Shown here piece after piece: positions 44,236 through 53,171 of a DNA stretch of 64,000 nucleotides. The DNA is from UBA2638 sp046293135 (GTDB lineage: Bacteria > Pseudomonadota > Alphaproteobacteria > Micavibrionales > Micavibrionaceae). Every line of letters starts with the position of its first letter. The stretch's first letter is position 1. The DNA is taken from assembly GCA_046293135.1 (NCBI GenBank), contig JBKBPR010000002.1, positions 310,001 through 374,000 on the forward strand. Reading direction: 5' to 3'. The position numbers were made by a program, and so were the translations under genes. The notes below the pieces were generated by a model. It was not told the DNA's origin. It worked only from the letters and a program-made list of their open reading frames with translations, and ran no database searches.

Positions 44236-45738
44236 TTAATCTTCTATCATATACACCAGATGCTTTAAAATTTTTCTGTAAAGCTCATCCCCAAGTATTT
44301 TATCTTCAACACCGGCATCAATATTCGGATTGTCATTGACCTCAATCACAACAATGCGGCCATCTTCGAGCTGTTTTAGATCGACGCCATACAGCCCCCG
44401 CCCGATATGCTTGGTGGCCGCCAACGCTGTTTTGATGACATTTTTAGGAACATCTTCGAGCGGCACGCTCTCATCTTCTCCGGATTGAAGCTTTTTCTTT
44501 TTGGCGCCGTGATTGTAAATTTGCCAATGCCCCTGCGCCATATAATATTTTGATGCAAAAATAGCCTCATTGTTCAAAACGCCGATTCGCCAATCAAAAA
44601 CAGAGGGGACGAATTCCTGACAAAGGATGATTTCAGACTTTTTAAACAAAAGCGCCGATTTTTCTACCAATTCCTCAAAGGTTTGAATTTTATACATGCC
44701 ATGCGAAAACGAGCCATCGGGAATTTTCAAAACCGCTGGAAATTCTATGTTCTTAAGCGATTCATCCGAGCTTTTTCGCTCCAAAACGATGGTACGCGGC
44801 ACGGGAACTTTGTGCTTAACCAGCAATTCATGCAAATAAACCTTATTGCAACAGCGGATAATCGATTTTGTGTCATCAATGCACGGTATCCCCTCTTGTT
44901 CGGCCTTTTTCGCAAAACGATAGGTATGGTTGTTGATTGCCGTCGTTTCACGGATAAACAGCGCATCAAATTCTAACATTGTTGAGAAATCATGTTTTGT
45001 AATCAACTCAACCCACAATCCCATTTTTTTCCCGACCGTTATTAATTTTTGCAGGGCGGCCTTATTGGACGGGCTGTCCTTGGATTGGGGATCATGCAAA
45101 ATAGCAATCCAGAAACGCTCCTGTTTTTTATTATCGGATGTCATACGCCATGCTGTTCCGGTAAATTTCCCCAAGGTCTGTTTGAACAGAGAAATCTGCT
45201 GATCCAGCAATGAATTAAACGAGGGCGTATCAATTTTACTGATCGCCCATTTTCCCGCTTGCGTGAATTTAATCTCGAAAGAGATGATCGGAAAACGGAA
45301 TAGGTCGAATAAACGCCGCGCCACAGGCTCTATTTTCGGATCGGTATGACGTCCAAAAAATGCCGTGTATGTCCTGATCAAAGGCTCTGAGAACGGCTCA
45401 TCATAACATTTCTCCAACAGGGTATTCAGTTCGGGAAAAGAAAACTCATAGTTTTTCTTCCAGTTCAGGGCAATGATATTTGATACATTCGGGATACATT
45501 GTGCTCCGCGCGCTTCGGCGAGTAAGGACACATAATATCCTTTGCTCAAATAATCATATCGGCCGGAAAGATTGATGACTTTTGTATCTTTATTGACCCG
45601 TTTTTCGATGTTTTTTTGAGCGATAAAATCCTGCGGAGTCATAATGACCTGAAGGTCGGAAATGCTTTTATCCAAAAGCTTGGTTCTGTCCGTGACAATC
45701 ACAAATTTATAAGGTTTTTGATCGTCCGGTTGATTCAT
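44236..45738 (-). CDS. RimK-like ATP-grasp ligase with RLAN N-terminal domain
   Basis: A 500-residue protein. Residues 1-160 match the RLAN domain that precedes certain RimK-type ATP-grasps (VINLSGRYDYLSKGYYVSLLAEARG). An ATP-grasp catalytic core spans about 300-490, with AVLKIPDGSFSHG as the ATP-binding strand and loop and IEVNDNPNIDAGVEDK as the metal-binding end. Such enzymes form amide bonds to amino acids or peptides. It follows the GNAT gene by five bases, the same pairing known for this family, in which the acetyltransferase is often fused to a C39-like peptidase; no peptidase is present here. The substrate is unknown. Confidence 0.85.
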   Translation of the reverse strand: MNQPDDQKPYKFVIVTDRTKLLDKSISDLQVIMTPQDFIAQKNIEKRVNKDTKVINLSGRYDYLSKGYYVSLLAEARGAQCIPNVSNIIALNWKKNYEFSFPELNTLLEKCYDEPFSEPLIRTYTAFFGRHTDPKIEPVARRLFDLFRFPIISFEIKFTQAGKWAISKIDTPSFNSLLDQQISLFKQTLGKFTGTAWRMTSDNKKQERFWIAILHDPQSKDSPSNKAALQKLITVGKKMGLWVELITKHDFSTMLEFDALFIRETTAINNHTYRFAKKAEQEGIPCIDDTKSIIRCCNKVYLHELLVKHKVPVPRTIVLERKSSDESLKNIEFPAVLKIPDGSFSHGMYKIQTFEELVEKSALLFKKSEIILCQEFVPSVFDWRIGVLNNEAIFASKYYMAQGHWQIYNHGAKKKKLQSGEDESVPLEDVPKNVIKTALAATKHIGRGLYGVDLKQLEDGRIVVIEVNDNPNIDAGVEDKILGDELYRKILKHLVYMIED

Positions 45739-45743
45739 GACAC

Positions 45744-46229
45744 CTATTCAAATCTTTTCTTGAGCTTGATACAGGGCATGCCGTCAGGATAGTAATCGGG
45801 AACTCTGTATATCTCTTCATATCCTAATTTTTTGTAACGTTCCAGATGCCTTGTATTATCCGAACGAATTTCCAACATCATTCCTTTTAATTTCTTTTTT
45901 GCGGCTCTTATTTCCGCAAATTCAAACAGCTTTTTTCCGATTTCGCCCCCTTGATATTCTGGCAGAACGGCAATCGAGTACAATCGACAAAATTGTGAAT
46001 TGCGTTTGAAAAACAAGCTCATTGCGCCCAATATTTGCCCATTGCTATAGGCTATCCAGATTTCAACCGTTTTTGAGCTGAGCTGATAACGTATTTGTCG
46101 GCGCGGGGTTTGGTGATACAAACGCTCATCAAACACTTGGTTTTCTATGTGACAAAGTTGGTCTATATCGGACAAATCCGCACGTCGAATTGTCATTTTT
46201 GTGTCGGGGCGCTTCATAATATTACGCAC
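45744..46229 (-). CDS. GNAT N-acetyltransferase paired with ATP-grasp
   Basis: A RimI-like acetyltransferase of about 160 residues. Motif A is visible as YSIAVLPEYQGGEIGKKLFEFA, followed by a C-terminal RYKKLGYEEIYRVPDYYPDG. A GTG start with AGGGA six bases ahead is favoured over the ATG four codons later, which has no ribosome-binding site. It sits between a 47-residue membrane ORF and the ATP-grasp gene, spaced 9 and 5 bp, so all three are likely co-transcribed. It probably acylates the amine of the ligase substrate or product, by analogy with other such pairs. Confidence 0.82.
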   Translation of the reverse strand: MRNIMKRPDTKMTIRRADLSDIDQLCHIENQVFDERLYHQTPRRQIRYQLSSKTVEIWIAYSNGQILGAMSLFFKRNSQFCRLYSIAVLPEYQGGEIGKKLFEFAEIRAAKKKLKGMMLEIRSDNTRHLERYKKLGYEEIYRVPDYYPDGMPCIKLKKRFE

Positions 46230-46238
46230 TTATATTCC

Positions 46239-46382
46239 CTAGAGCGTCATTTCCTCAATAAAAATGCTCGATACGCCATCCCAGCCATGCATAGTCCAGA
46301 AGGGCGAGAACATCACCAAAATAAAGCATATAGCACAAAATACGAGAGTCGCCCAATCTCCTTTTGATAGGGGTTTCCCCAA
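46239..46382 (-). CDS. Possible 47-residue single-pass membrane protein
   Basis: A short frame begins TTG and encodes a basic N terminus (GKPLSKGDW), one hydrophobic helix (ATLVFCAICFILVMF) and an acidic C-terminal tail ending IEEMTL. The stop codon lies nine bases before the GNAT start, and the GNAT ribosome-binding site follows directly. The profile is that of a bona fide small membrane protein, but the start has no Shine-Dalgarno and the length alone gives little statistical support. It could anchor or be the substrate of the ATP-grasp/GNAT pair; this is speculation. Confidence 0.4.
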   Translation of the reverse strand: MGKPLSKGDWATLVFCAICFILVMFSPFWTMHGWDGVSSIFIEEMTL

Positions 46383-46435
46383 GATTTAATACAGATGACG
46401 GCGACTGAAAACCTTTACCGCTATATGCCCATTTT

Positions 46436-46463
46436 TTGTGATGTATTTTCTGTATTTTATAAC
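46436..46463 (+). promoter_or_regulatory. Possible promoter in the long gap before the next membrane gene pair
   Basis: TTGTGA (46436-46441) and TATAAC (46458-46463), 16 bp apart, lie about 215 bp ahead of the following GTG start. The remaining sequence from 46383 to 46677 contains no recognisable gene, RNA or repeat. Confidence 0.3.
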
Positions 46464-46677
46464 CTTATATGTCTTAGTATCTGTTAAGGTTCATCTGTCC
46501 AAAATACTCTGATGATGTTCAGCGGGTACGTCACAATCCGTAAAGCAACACACCATAATCAGTAATGTCCCGCGTTGCCGCAATGCTATGACCGAAAAAC
46601 TAGGCGTTTGCATTTAACCGATAATTCACCTAAAATTTGGGAACTGTAACGGCTGTCATATAAGGAATCACCACGCT

Positions 46678-47259
46678 GTGAAAAGTTTTTTAAAAGAAAA
46701 CTTTGTCGTTATTTTGGGAATCTCACTGCCTGTAATTCTGATTGCGGTTTTCATGATCGCGCAATCTTTTGAAAAAGCGCTGTACGACCCACCGCGTTAT
46801 GCCGTGATTTTCAAAAGCGGCGGCAATAACCTGTTTCAGGCGACCGTTGAAAATAACCGGTTGCAATTACGCTTTAACACGGCGGCAAACACCAATGACC
46901 GACAGCTTCAGCATGCCCGCACCAACCCTTTGGTGCTACACTTATTTTCTCCACAAACTGGAAAACTTGAAACATTCCGTATTAATGCCCCAGAGAGAAC
47001 CGCCACCAATCAAACAATCACGCTAGACACCCCCGAACAGCTTGCAGCCCTGACTCTTGACCATAAGATGACCGCGCCGGACGGATTTCACCTCATCGCC
47101 CACCGTAATGGTAGTGGTGGCCTGTTTACCGAGATATTCACCAGCCCGCGCCGCAATTTCGGTGCCGCATACCGTAAAGACAACTACACTTACCGCATCC
47201 CCCACTATACGGGATATTTTCATGAAAGCCGATTTATAGGATGGGTCATTGAAGAATGA
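46678..47259 (+). CDS. Membrane-anchored periplasmic protein of unknown function
   Basis: A 193-residue protein starting with GTG, with AAGGA eleven bases ahead. One N-terminal membrane helix (about 8-30) is followed by a soluble part that should be periplasmic. The C terminus is GYFHESRFIGWVIEE. Its end overlaps the next start by four bases (ATGA), so it is co-translated with the polytopic membrane protein. In other bacteria DUF2157-like proteins are paired with GDYXXLXY proteins at this position, but that motif is absent here, so I leave the family open. Confidence 0.65.
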   Translation: MKSFLKENFVVILGISLPVILIAVFMIAQSFEKALYDPPRYAVIFKSGGNNLFQATVENNRLQLRFNTAANTNDRQLQHARTNPLVLHLFSPQTGKLETFRINAPERTATNQTITLDTPEQLAALTLDHKMTAPDGFHLIAHRNGSGGLFTEIFTSPRRNFGAAYRKDNYTYRIPHYTGYFHESRFIGWVIEE

Positions 47260-48200
47260 ACGATACCAATAAAAAAGACCTGATTTTGGCTGATATTGTC
47301 GTGCTGGCCAAAGAACACGGTATCACCGCGCAAGATATCCAGAAGGCCCTGCTTGAGGCTCAGTCCGGCACAGCTGAAGCATCCAGATCCACCTCACTTA
47401 AAACCGTCATGAGCTATTTTGGCGGTATTTTCATTTTTGTCGGGCTATGTACATTAACACATATGATCTGGGACGATCTGGGCAGTGCGACCCGCGTTAT
47501 CATCAGCTTAGGCAGCGGTCTTGTCGCACTTGTCATGGCATTAGCCTGCCTGCGGGACGAAAAATTTGATAAGGCCACAACGCCCTTATTACTGATTGCC
47601 GCCGCCCTACAACCGACAGGGCTTTTTGTCTTTTTGCATGAATATGCGGATGGTGACAACGCAACACTGGCTGCAATGCTTGTATTTGGCCTGATGGCTC
47701 TACAGAACGGAGCTTTGTTTTACCGTTTTCGTCGGACAGCATTGCTGTTTTTAACATTTGCCTTCGGGATTCTCTCTTCTGCCGCCGCTATGGCCTGGCT
47801 AACGGTTCCTGATGACCTTTCAGCGCTTGCTCTAGGGCTCTCAGGACTACTACTAAGCTATGCTGCTTCCCGTACAGCGCACGGCGCCTTTGTACCTTTT
47901 GCCTATTTTATTGCTGCCTTTGGGTTTGCATACGGGCTGTTCAAACTAATTCACGATATCAAGGGGCTAGACTTATTACTGATTGCCGCCGCGGCGAGCA
48001 TGATTTATCTCAGCGTCCGTGTCCAAAGCCGTTCTTTGCTGGTGGCGGCAATCATTATCATGTTCGGCTATCTAGGGTATTTTACCGCCACCTATTTCGC
48101 CGACATCATAAGCTGGCCGGTGGCGCTGATTTTGATGGGCTTTATAATGATGGGGCTATCTCATTATGCTTTCAAACTTAGCCGAGAAATCGGCAAATAA
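47256..48200 (+). CDS. DUF2157-like polytopic membrane protein
   Basis: A 314-residue protein. A cytoplasmic N-terminal helical segment (about 1-45, VVLAKEHGITAQDIQKAL) resembles the head of DUF2157 proteins, and eight or nine membrane helices follow. The first helix contains SYFGGIFIFVGLC, and the rest are short and evenly spaced. It is coupled by a four-base overlap to the single-pass protein upstream. Function is unknown; no transport or enzyme motif is visible. Convergent with the cioB gene. Confidence 0.65.
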   Translation: MNDTNKKDLILADIVVLAKEHGITAQDIQKALLEAQSGTAEASRSTSLKTVMSYFGGIFIFVGLCTLTHMIWDDLGSATRVIISLGSGLVALVMALACLRDEKFDKATTPLLLIAAALQPTGLFVFLHEYADGDNATLAAMLVFGLMALQNGALFYRFRRTALLFLTFAFGILSSAAAMAWLTVPDDLSALALGLSGLLLSYAASRTAHGAFVPFAYFIAAFGFAYGLFKLIHDIKGLDLLLIAAAASMIYLSVRVQSRSLLVAAIIIMFGYLGYFTATYFADIISWPVALILMGFIMMGLSHYAFKLSREIGK

Positions 48201-48284
48201 CAAAAGGCCACAAACCATATGCAATTTGAGAAATTCATTAACGCTTCAACCATTTGCTAATGTTTAAGCGTATTCACTCCAGCA

Positions 48285-49295
48285 CTAATCATAGCGTAAC
48301 TCGCGGGCTTTGCCTCTGAAAATGTAATAGACAACAACCGTATAGCCAATCAGGACGGGGAGAACCAATAAAGCGCCGACCAGAATAATAAGCAATGATT
48401 CAGGTGCGCTGGCCGCATCCACAATCAGCATTCTTTCCGGCACGATATAAGGATAAAAGCTATAAGCCAGCCCGATAAAGCACAAAACATAAAGCGCGAC
48501 TGTTATCACAAAGGGCATCCACGCATATTGATCTTTCGGGAATGGCATATGTTTGAACAATAGATAAAGCGCTACGACCATACTCGCGCAAGCAATCGGA
48601 ATGGGTGCGAGCAGTGCAATTTCAGGAAAGCTGAACCATCTCTCGAAAATCCGTTCACTTAATAATGGCGTTGCCAGTGATACCAAGATAATCCCGATGC
48701 ACGTCACATAAAGTGAATTCCTCGCCCAATTGACGGCTTTTTTCTGAAGTGTGCCCTCACATTTCCAGATAAGCCAGCACGCCCCGATCAAGCAATAGCC
48801 GCAAGCCACCGCCACAGCAATCAACATCGAAAAGGCAATTGATCCCAGACTCTTATCAAAGCCCATAATGTAAGAGCCGAGCATATAGCCCTGCGCCAAA
48901 GCCGTTAGAAGCGAGCCGAGGAAAAATGCCATATTCCATTTTTCCTTTTTTGCAGGCGGTACTTTGGCACGAAAATCAAAGGCAACGCCTCTGAAAATCA
49001 ATCCGAACAACATGATGGCCACGGGTAAATATAACTCTGTCAAAATTATGCCATGCGCGGCGGGGAAGGCGACGAGCAATAATCCGACACCCAAAACCAG
49101 CCAAGTCTCATTGGCATCCCAAAACGGGCCGATAGAGGCGATCATTCTGTCTTTTTCTTCAGCCGAAGCGCGCTTGCTCAAAATTCCGACACCAAGATCA
49201 TAACCATCCAACACCGCATAAATCAGCATCGAAAGCCCCATCAAAAAGGCAAATGTTAAGGGAAGCCAGCTTCCATCTGCAATCATATCGCTCAT
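48285..49295 (-). CDS. cioB: Cytochrome bd-type (CIO) quinol oxidase subunit II
   Basis: A 336-residue integral membrane protein with eight to nine helices. Typical subunit II segments are AVLDGYDLGVGILS near residue 28 and the WDANETWLVLGVGLLLVAFP stretch that follows. It pairs with subunit I encoded 74 bp upstream to oxidise ubiquinol and reduce O2 without proton pumping. No CydX-like small gene or cydCD assembly genes are nearby, which matches the CIO rather than the E. coli cydAB arrangement. Confidence 0.92.
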   Translation of the reverse strand: MSDMIADGSWLPLTFAFLMGLSMLIYAVLDGYDLGVGILSKRASAEEKDRMIASIGPFWDANETWLVLGVGLLLVAFPAAHGIILTELYLPVAIMLFGLIFRGVAFDFRAKVPPAKKEKWNMAFFLGSLLTALAQGYMLGSYIMGFDKSLGSIAFSMLIAVAVACGYCLIGACWLIWKCEGTLQKKAVNWARNSLYVTCIGIILVSLATPLLSERIFERWFSFPEIALLAPIPIACASMVVALYLLFKHMPFPKDQYAWMPFVITVALYVLCFIGLAYSFYPYIVPERMLIVDAASAPESLLIILVGALLVLPVLIGYTVVVYYIFRGKARELRYD

Positions 49296-49369
49296 ATTTT
49301 GGCGCTCCGTTTTGCTTGATTATACTTTTTCATCTCATCACTTTTTAGGGGGCTGCAATCGCTTGAAAA

Positions 49370-50749
49370 CTACTCTGCGGCAACGATAGCAGCACGGCGC
49401 TGACCAGGCTCGACAGCATTTCTATCTTTACCGCCACTACTGCCGCCCATAGCCTCTTTCTTGGTCATATAAATAATCGTGCCAATATAAGCCGCCAAAA
49501 GCAGGACATAAATAACCAGATACACGATCAATGTTGAAAGCACCATACCGCCTGATACAGGCCCCAACGCATCATGCGTTGTGAGGACGCCATAAACCAG
49601 ATATGGCTGACGGCCGATTTCAGTGACATACCACCCCGCCAATGTTGCGATCCAGCCTGAAAATGCCATCGGCAGTAATGTTATGGCCATCCAACGGGAA
49701 ATTTCTTTTTTGCGCAGAAGCATATAAGCCCCCGACCATGATACAAGCAGCATCAAAACTCCAATGCCGACCATGATCCTGAAGCCCCAGAACACAGGCG
49801 CTACGGGCGGATGCTCACCCACAAAATCATTAAGGCCTTGCAGCTTTCCATCCCACTCGTGAGTCAGTATCAAGCTCGCGAGTTTCGGGATTTCAATGGA
49901 AAAATCATTTTGACGCGTTTCTTCATTGGGCAAAGCAAAAAGCACCAAAGGCGCGCCCTCTGTCGTCTCCCAGAGTCCTTCCATCGCTGCAACTTTTGCA
50001 GGTTGATGCTCAAGCGTATTGAGGCCATGTAAATCGCCGACAAAAATTTGTACGGGGATCAAGAGTGCCGCCAAGTACACACCAGTTTTCAAAGCTTTTA
50101 TCACAGAAGGTGAACGATCATTCCATAGCCAGCGCAAAGCGGCCACACCCGCAACAACAAAGGCGGCGGTCAAGCCGGAGGCCAATAGCATATGGATCAT
50201 GCGATACGGCATAGAGGGGTTAAAGACAATCGCCCACCAATCGGTTGCATGTGCAACACCATCAACCATTTCAAAACCCTGAGGCGTTTGCATCCAGCTA
50301 TTCAGCACCAAAATCCAGAAAGCTGATAAAGTTGTGCCAACAGCAACCAATACGGTGGCCAACGTATGAACCCAATCAGGCACGCGGCTGAAACCAAACA
50401 ACATAACGCCGAGAAACGTGGCCTCAAGGAAAAATGCCGTCAGAACCTCATAGGCCAAAAGTGGGCCTGCGATATTGCCGACTGTCTCCATAAAGCCCGG
50501 CCAGTTTGTGCCGAATTGGAATGACATTGTAATGCCGCTAACCACCCCAAGCGCAAAACTCAGTGCAAAAATTTTGGTGAAAAAGAAATAGGCTTGCATC
50601 CAGGCCTCATCCTTTGTCGCATTAAACCGAAGCTTGAAATAGAGCAGAATCCAACCCAATGCGATTGTGATCGTCGGGAACAAAATATGAAACGTGATGT
50701 TTGCTGCAAATTGAATGCGTGAGAGCAAAAACGGGTCAAGTTCAGTCAT
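49370..50749 (-). CDS. cioA: Cytochrome bd-type (CIO) quinol oxidase subunit I
   Basis: A 459-residue haem-binding subunit. The axial His near residue 21 is in ANITFHILFPTI, and a short quinol loop (GDLHGLNTLEHQPAKVAAMEG) is followed by the GRQPYLVYG motif. The short Q-loop and the C-terminal helices mark the cyanide-insensitive (CIO) type. Its ATG overlaps the stop codon of the GbsR-like regulator gene by four bases, placing regulator, cioA and cioB in one transcript. Used under low oxygen or when haem-copper oxidases are inhibited. Confidence 0.93.
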   Translation of the reverse strand: MTELDPFLLSRIQFAANITFHILFPTITIALGWILLYFKLRFNATKDEAWMQAYFFFTKIFALSFALGVVSGITMSFQFGTNWPGFMETVGNIAGPLLAYEVLTAFFLEATFLGVMLFGFSRVPDWVHTLATVLVAVGTTLSAFWILVLNSWMQTPQGFEMVDGVAHATDWWAIVFNPSMPYRMIHMLLASGLTAAFVVAGVAALRWLWNDRSPSVIKALKTGVYLAALLIPVQIFVGDLHGLNTLEHQPAKVAAMEGLWETTEGAPLVLFALPNEETRQNDFSIEIPKLASLILTHEWDGKLQGLNDFVGEHPPVAPVFWGFRIMVGIGVLMLLVSWSGAYMLLRKKEISRWMAITLLPMAFSGWIATLAGWYVTEIGRQPYLVYGVLTTHDALGPVSGGMVLSTLIVYLVIYVLLLAAYIGTIIYMTKKEAMGGSSGGKDRNAVEPGQRRAAIVAAE

Positions 50750-51342
50750 TTTTTCGATCCTTTGGTTTTGTTACCGGCCTTTCCAAGGCTCTTGCCACCC
50801 GGAATAAGCGTCAACTTGTCTTTCATTTCATAAAGTTTATAAATTCTTGCGCCCATTTTGAGAAGATGCACCAAACGCTCAGTCTCAAGATTTTGCATGT
50901 CCTTGTACCAATTGGTCAGCATTTCAATTAAGTCATGCATCTCCTGCATTTTGGCTTGCGCATGTTTTTCCTGCTGCGTTTGCGGTGCTTCAAGGATAAT
51001 ACTCCGCAGCATTGTTAATGTTGGCTCAATTTCGCGCTTACGGCGCTCTTCGACCAGATTGCGCACAATGTCCCATATATCTTCATGCGTGGCGTAATAA
51101 TCCTTACGATCACCCGGAATATGCTTGAGCATGATTAGGTTCATTGCTTCAAGCTCTTTAATGCCCATGGCAACATTCGAACGCGAAAACCCCAAAGCTT
51201 CACAAATTTGATCGGCGTTAAGCGGCTCATCTGACAAATACAAGAAGGCATAAATCTGCCCGACAGTGCGGTTAATGCCCCAACGGCTACCCATTTCACC
51301 GAAATGCAATACGAATGTCTGGAACAATGGCGGCAAGTTCAT
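50746..51342 (-). CDS. GbsR/MarR-family transcriptional regulator
   Basis: A 198-residue winged-helix protein of the GbsR branch. HTH segment ADQICEALGFSRSNVAMGIKELEAM lies at about 43-67, and the wing contains IPGDRKDYYATHEDIW. A dimerising helical C-terminal part ends in a very basic tail (KTKGSKK). It is the first gene of the cio operon and overlaps cioA. A large palindrome covers the -10 element directly upstream, a good candidate operator for autoregulation of the whole operon. The signal sensed is not apparent. Confidence 0.85.
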   Translation of the reverse strand: MNLPPLFQTFVLHFGEMGSRWGINRTVGQIYAFLYLSDEPLNADQICEALGFSRSNVAMGIKELEAMNLIMLKHIPGDRKDYYATHEDIWDIVRNLVEERRKREIEPTLTMLRSIILEAPQTQQEKHAQAKMQEMHDLIEMLTNWYKDMQNLETERLVHLLKMGARIYKLYEMKDKLTLIPGGKSLGKAGNKTKGSKK

Positions 51343-51361
51343 AGCAATCCCTTTATCTATA

Positions 51362-51403
51362 TTCTGAATTTTCAGTATATACCGAAAATTAAGAATATCA
51401 CAA
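51362..51403 (-). promoter_or_regulatory. Promoter with overlapping palindromic operator of the cio operon
   Basis: On the minus strand, TTGTGA (51403-51398) and TATACT (51379-51374) with 18-bp spacing form a good sigma70 promoter. The -10 box lies within a nearly perfect palindrome: TTCT-x-AATTTTC and GAAAATT-x-AGAA flank a ten-base centre (51362-51395), about 20 bp before the regulator start. This layout fits repression by the dimeric GbsR-like protein. Confidence 0.55.
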
Positions 51404-51462
51404 GAAAAAGCTCATAACGTTTGATAATTTACGAGTTCCAACAGATAATCAGCTTACTCTAT

Positions 51463-51735
51463 TCACTCTCCAGGGCAGGGCGCAAACTCGCAATTGGGTT
51501 CCGTTCTACCAACGCTCGTTCCATCAGGGCATATTTTTGCATCCATTGTGCAAAAACGCATACTGTCTTCTGGTCTAGGCTCTGGCTTTATTTCACCGAT
51601 ATCATTATCACTATCAATTGGGCTTACAATATTTGGATTACTGCCATCCCTGCCTACTGCTATATCAGACGCATAAGTGATTGCGGGTGAATAAATGCAT
51701 ATTACAAAAACAATGAATCCTATAAATCGAAACAT
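51463..51735 (-). CDS. Small exported cysteine-rich protein
   Basis: A 90-residue protein with a signal peptide (FRFIGFIVFVICIYSPAITYA). A polar, Asp/Pro-rich linker follows, and the C-terminal module has four cysteines in CTMDAKICPDGTSVGRTEP followed by NCEFAPCPG. This module is common at the ends of small exported proteobacterial proteins of unknown role. The Met at 51735 puts the signal peptide at the N terminus; longer starts in the frame do not. It stands alone in an AT-rich region. Confidence 0.65.
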   Translation of the reverse strand: MFRFIGFIVFVICIYSPAITYASDIAVGRDGSNPNIVSPIDSDNDIGEIKPEPRPEDSMRFCTMDAKICPDGTSVGRTEPNCEFAPCPGE

Positions 51736-51974
51736 TTTAAATCTACCTTTAAAAGCAATGTTCATTAAATTAATATGTATATTATAACCTATATTCATGT
51801 AACTCAAAAAGTAAAAAATAGAAATGAACAGATGCTCTGGAAAATGTAAAGCTAGGCATCTGAAACTATTAAGAAATTGAGGGTTTTGATATTACAACCA
51901 TCCATACCAAAATCAACGCTTAAACCACTTTTCACAGCGTTAAAAACTACGGGCGGCTAAAGGGAGGAACTGGA

Positions 51975-52385
51975 TTAGTGATCTCTATGATATCTGTCAT
52001 CTGTAATTTGTCTGATTTGGGACAGATGTAGCTCCCACTCACCTAACAACAACACCTGTGCTCCCGATGCAATCAGATAGCCTTGTTCCTCGGCTCTCGC
52101 TAAAAAGCTATTATAGCTGATAATGGGTGCACCGATCCCCCATAGAATTAAAGCGCAGAAAATAGCTCGATGAGCCATAACGTTGGATGTTATACCAAGA
52201 AACGGTAAAATGACAGCAGCAGCCATGCCTATCATCCAAAAGGAAGATTGGTCAATAACCAGTGGTGTAATACCAGCCTCTAACTCGCTCTGCCAATTGC
52301 GCAGATCAGACAACCCCCACCATGCAGCAGCAAGAAACAGACCAGCAAAAACCCATAATATACCTAAGGCAAATGTACGGCTCAT
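51975..52385 (-). CDS. Membrane protein of unknown function, 136 residues
   Basis: Three hydrophobic helices (about 8-26, 45-65, 70-90), then a soluble tail with LIASGAQVLLLGEWELHLSQI. The ATG at 52385 has an AGGGAAAG ribosome-binding site and gives a membrane segment near the N terminus, so the upstream 24 codons are excluded. No family recognised. Monocistronic, divergent from the RNase-H-like gene. Confidence 0.55.
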   Translation of the reverse strand: MSRTFALGILWVFAGLFLAAAWWGLSDLRNWQSELEAGITPLVIDQSSFWMIGMAAAVILPFLGITSNVMAHRAIFCALILWGIGAPIISYNSFLARAEEQGYLIASGAQVLLLGEWELHLSQIRQITDDRYHRDH

Positions 52386-52604
52386 TCTATTACTTTCCCT
52401 ATCTCTTAATATCAGCTTTTGGGGCTTAAAATGAACAGTATCACTAAGCCTCGACAATGCTTCTTATATCAAAACAGTAGCCCTCGGATTGGCAGCATTA
52501 ATGCCTACTCTTTACAACAACCCTCACCGAATCGCTATTTTTATTTACATCATAGAACTGTAAATTTTGACATAATATAAATTTTGTGATTTTATACTTC
52601 CACC

Positions 52605-53171
52605 ATGAACCAAATAAATGCTCAGAAAATTGCCGCGGCATCAAAATATCTGAATGCTTATACGGATGCCAGCGTTTCTGAAAACGGCCTTGAAACAGGC
52701 GTTGTCATTCTCATGACAAATGCCCGCGGTGCAAAAAAAATTCATTCTCTGCATCTATTAAATTTCGGCAAAAGAAACAGGGGCAATGCCGTTTTAGAGC
52801 TCGAAACAAAAATTGCGGCTCTTCATCTTGCACCGCTTGGATCACTGGACTCCATTATTTCTGACTCTTTGGCGTCTTTAAATATGATCAATGCGTTTCG
52901 CTGCCGACAAGAAGGGAAAAAAACTACAATCGAACGGCATCTCAACGAAAAACAGATGCGTCTATTCGAGAATGGCTTGAATAAACACCCCGATGTTCAG
53001 TTTATTCACCAATTGCGTGAAGCCAGAAGAATGAGAATGACAGACAGCTTTAGCCGCTCTGCGCGCTATTTACCGTTAGGGGCGCATCATTTCACTCCTT
53101 CTCAGGCCTTAAGCCTAGAAAAACAAAGAGAACAGCTTCGGGAAATGCTGATAGAAAGATGCCCTGAATAG
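52605..53171 (+). CDS. Divergent stand-alone RNase H-fold protein
   Basis: A 188-residue protein whose acidic residues fall in RNase HI order: Asp21 in YTDAS, Glu65 in VLELETKIAAL (pattern of the ELMAAIxAL helix), Asp87 in IISDSLASL, and Asp147 in MTDSFSRSA (like ADxLARxA). This is a family call from pattern, not from strong identity. The linking segments are shorter or different from housekeeping RNase HI, and there is a basic region at about 100-145. A nuclease acting on RNA:DNA hybrids, or a related ribonuclease-fold enzyme, is the best guess. It is AT-rich and convergent with a GNAT gene. Confidence 0.6.
   Translation: MNQINAQKIAAASKYLNAYTDASVSENGLETGVVILMTNARGAKKIHSLHLLNFGKRNRGNAVLELETKIAALHLAPLGSLDSIISDSLASLNMINAFRCRQEGKKTTIERHLNEKQMRLFENGLNKHPDVQFIHQLREARRMRMTDSFSRSARYLPLGAHHFTPSQALSLEKQREQLREMLIERCPE

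Noticed and set aside
48236..48275. Inverted repeat ACGCTT/AAGCGT between the DUF2157-like gene and cioB
   Set aside because: Six base pairs with a loop of about 20 and no T-run; chance level in AT-rich sequence.
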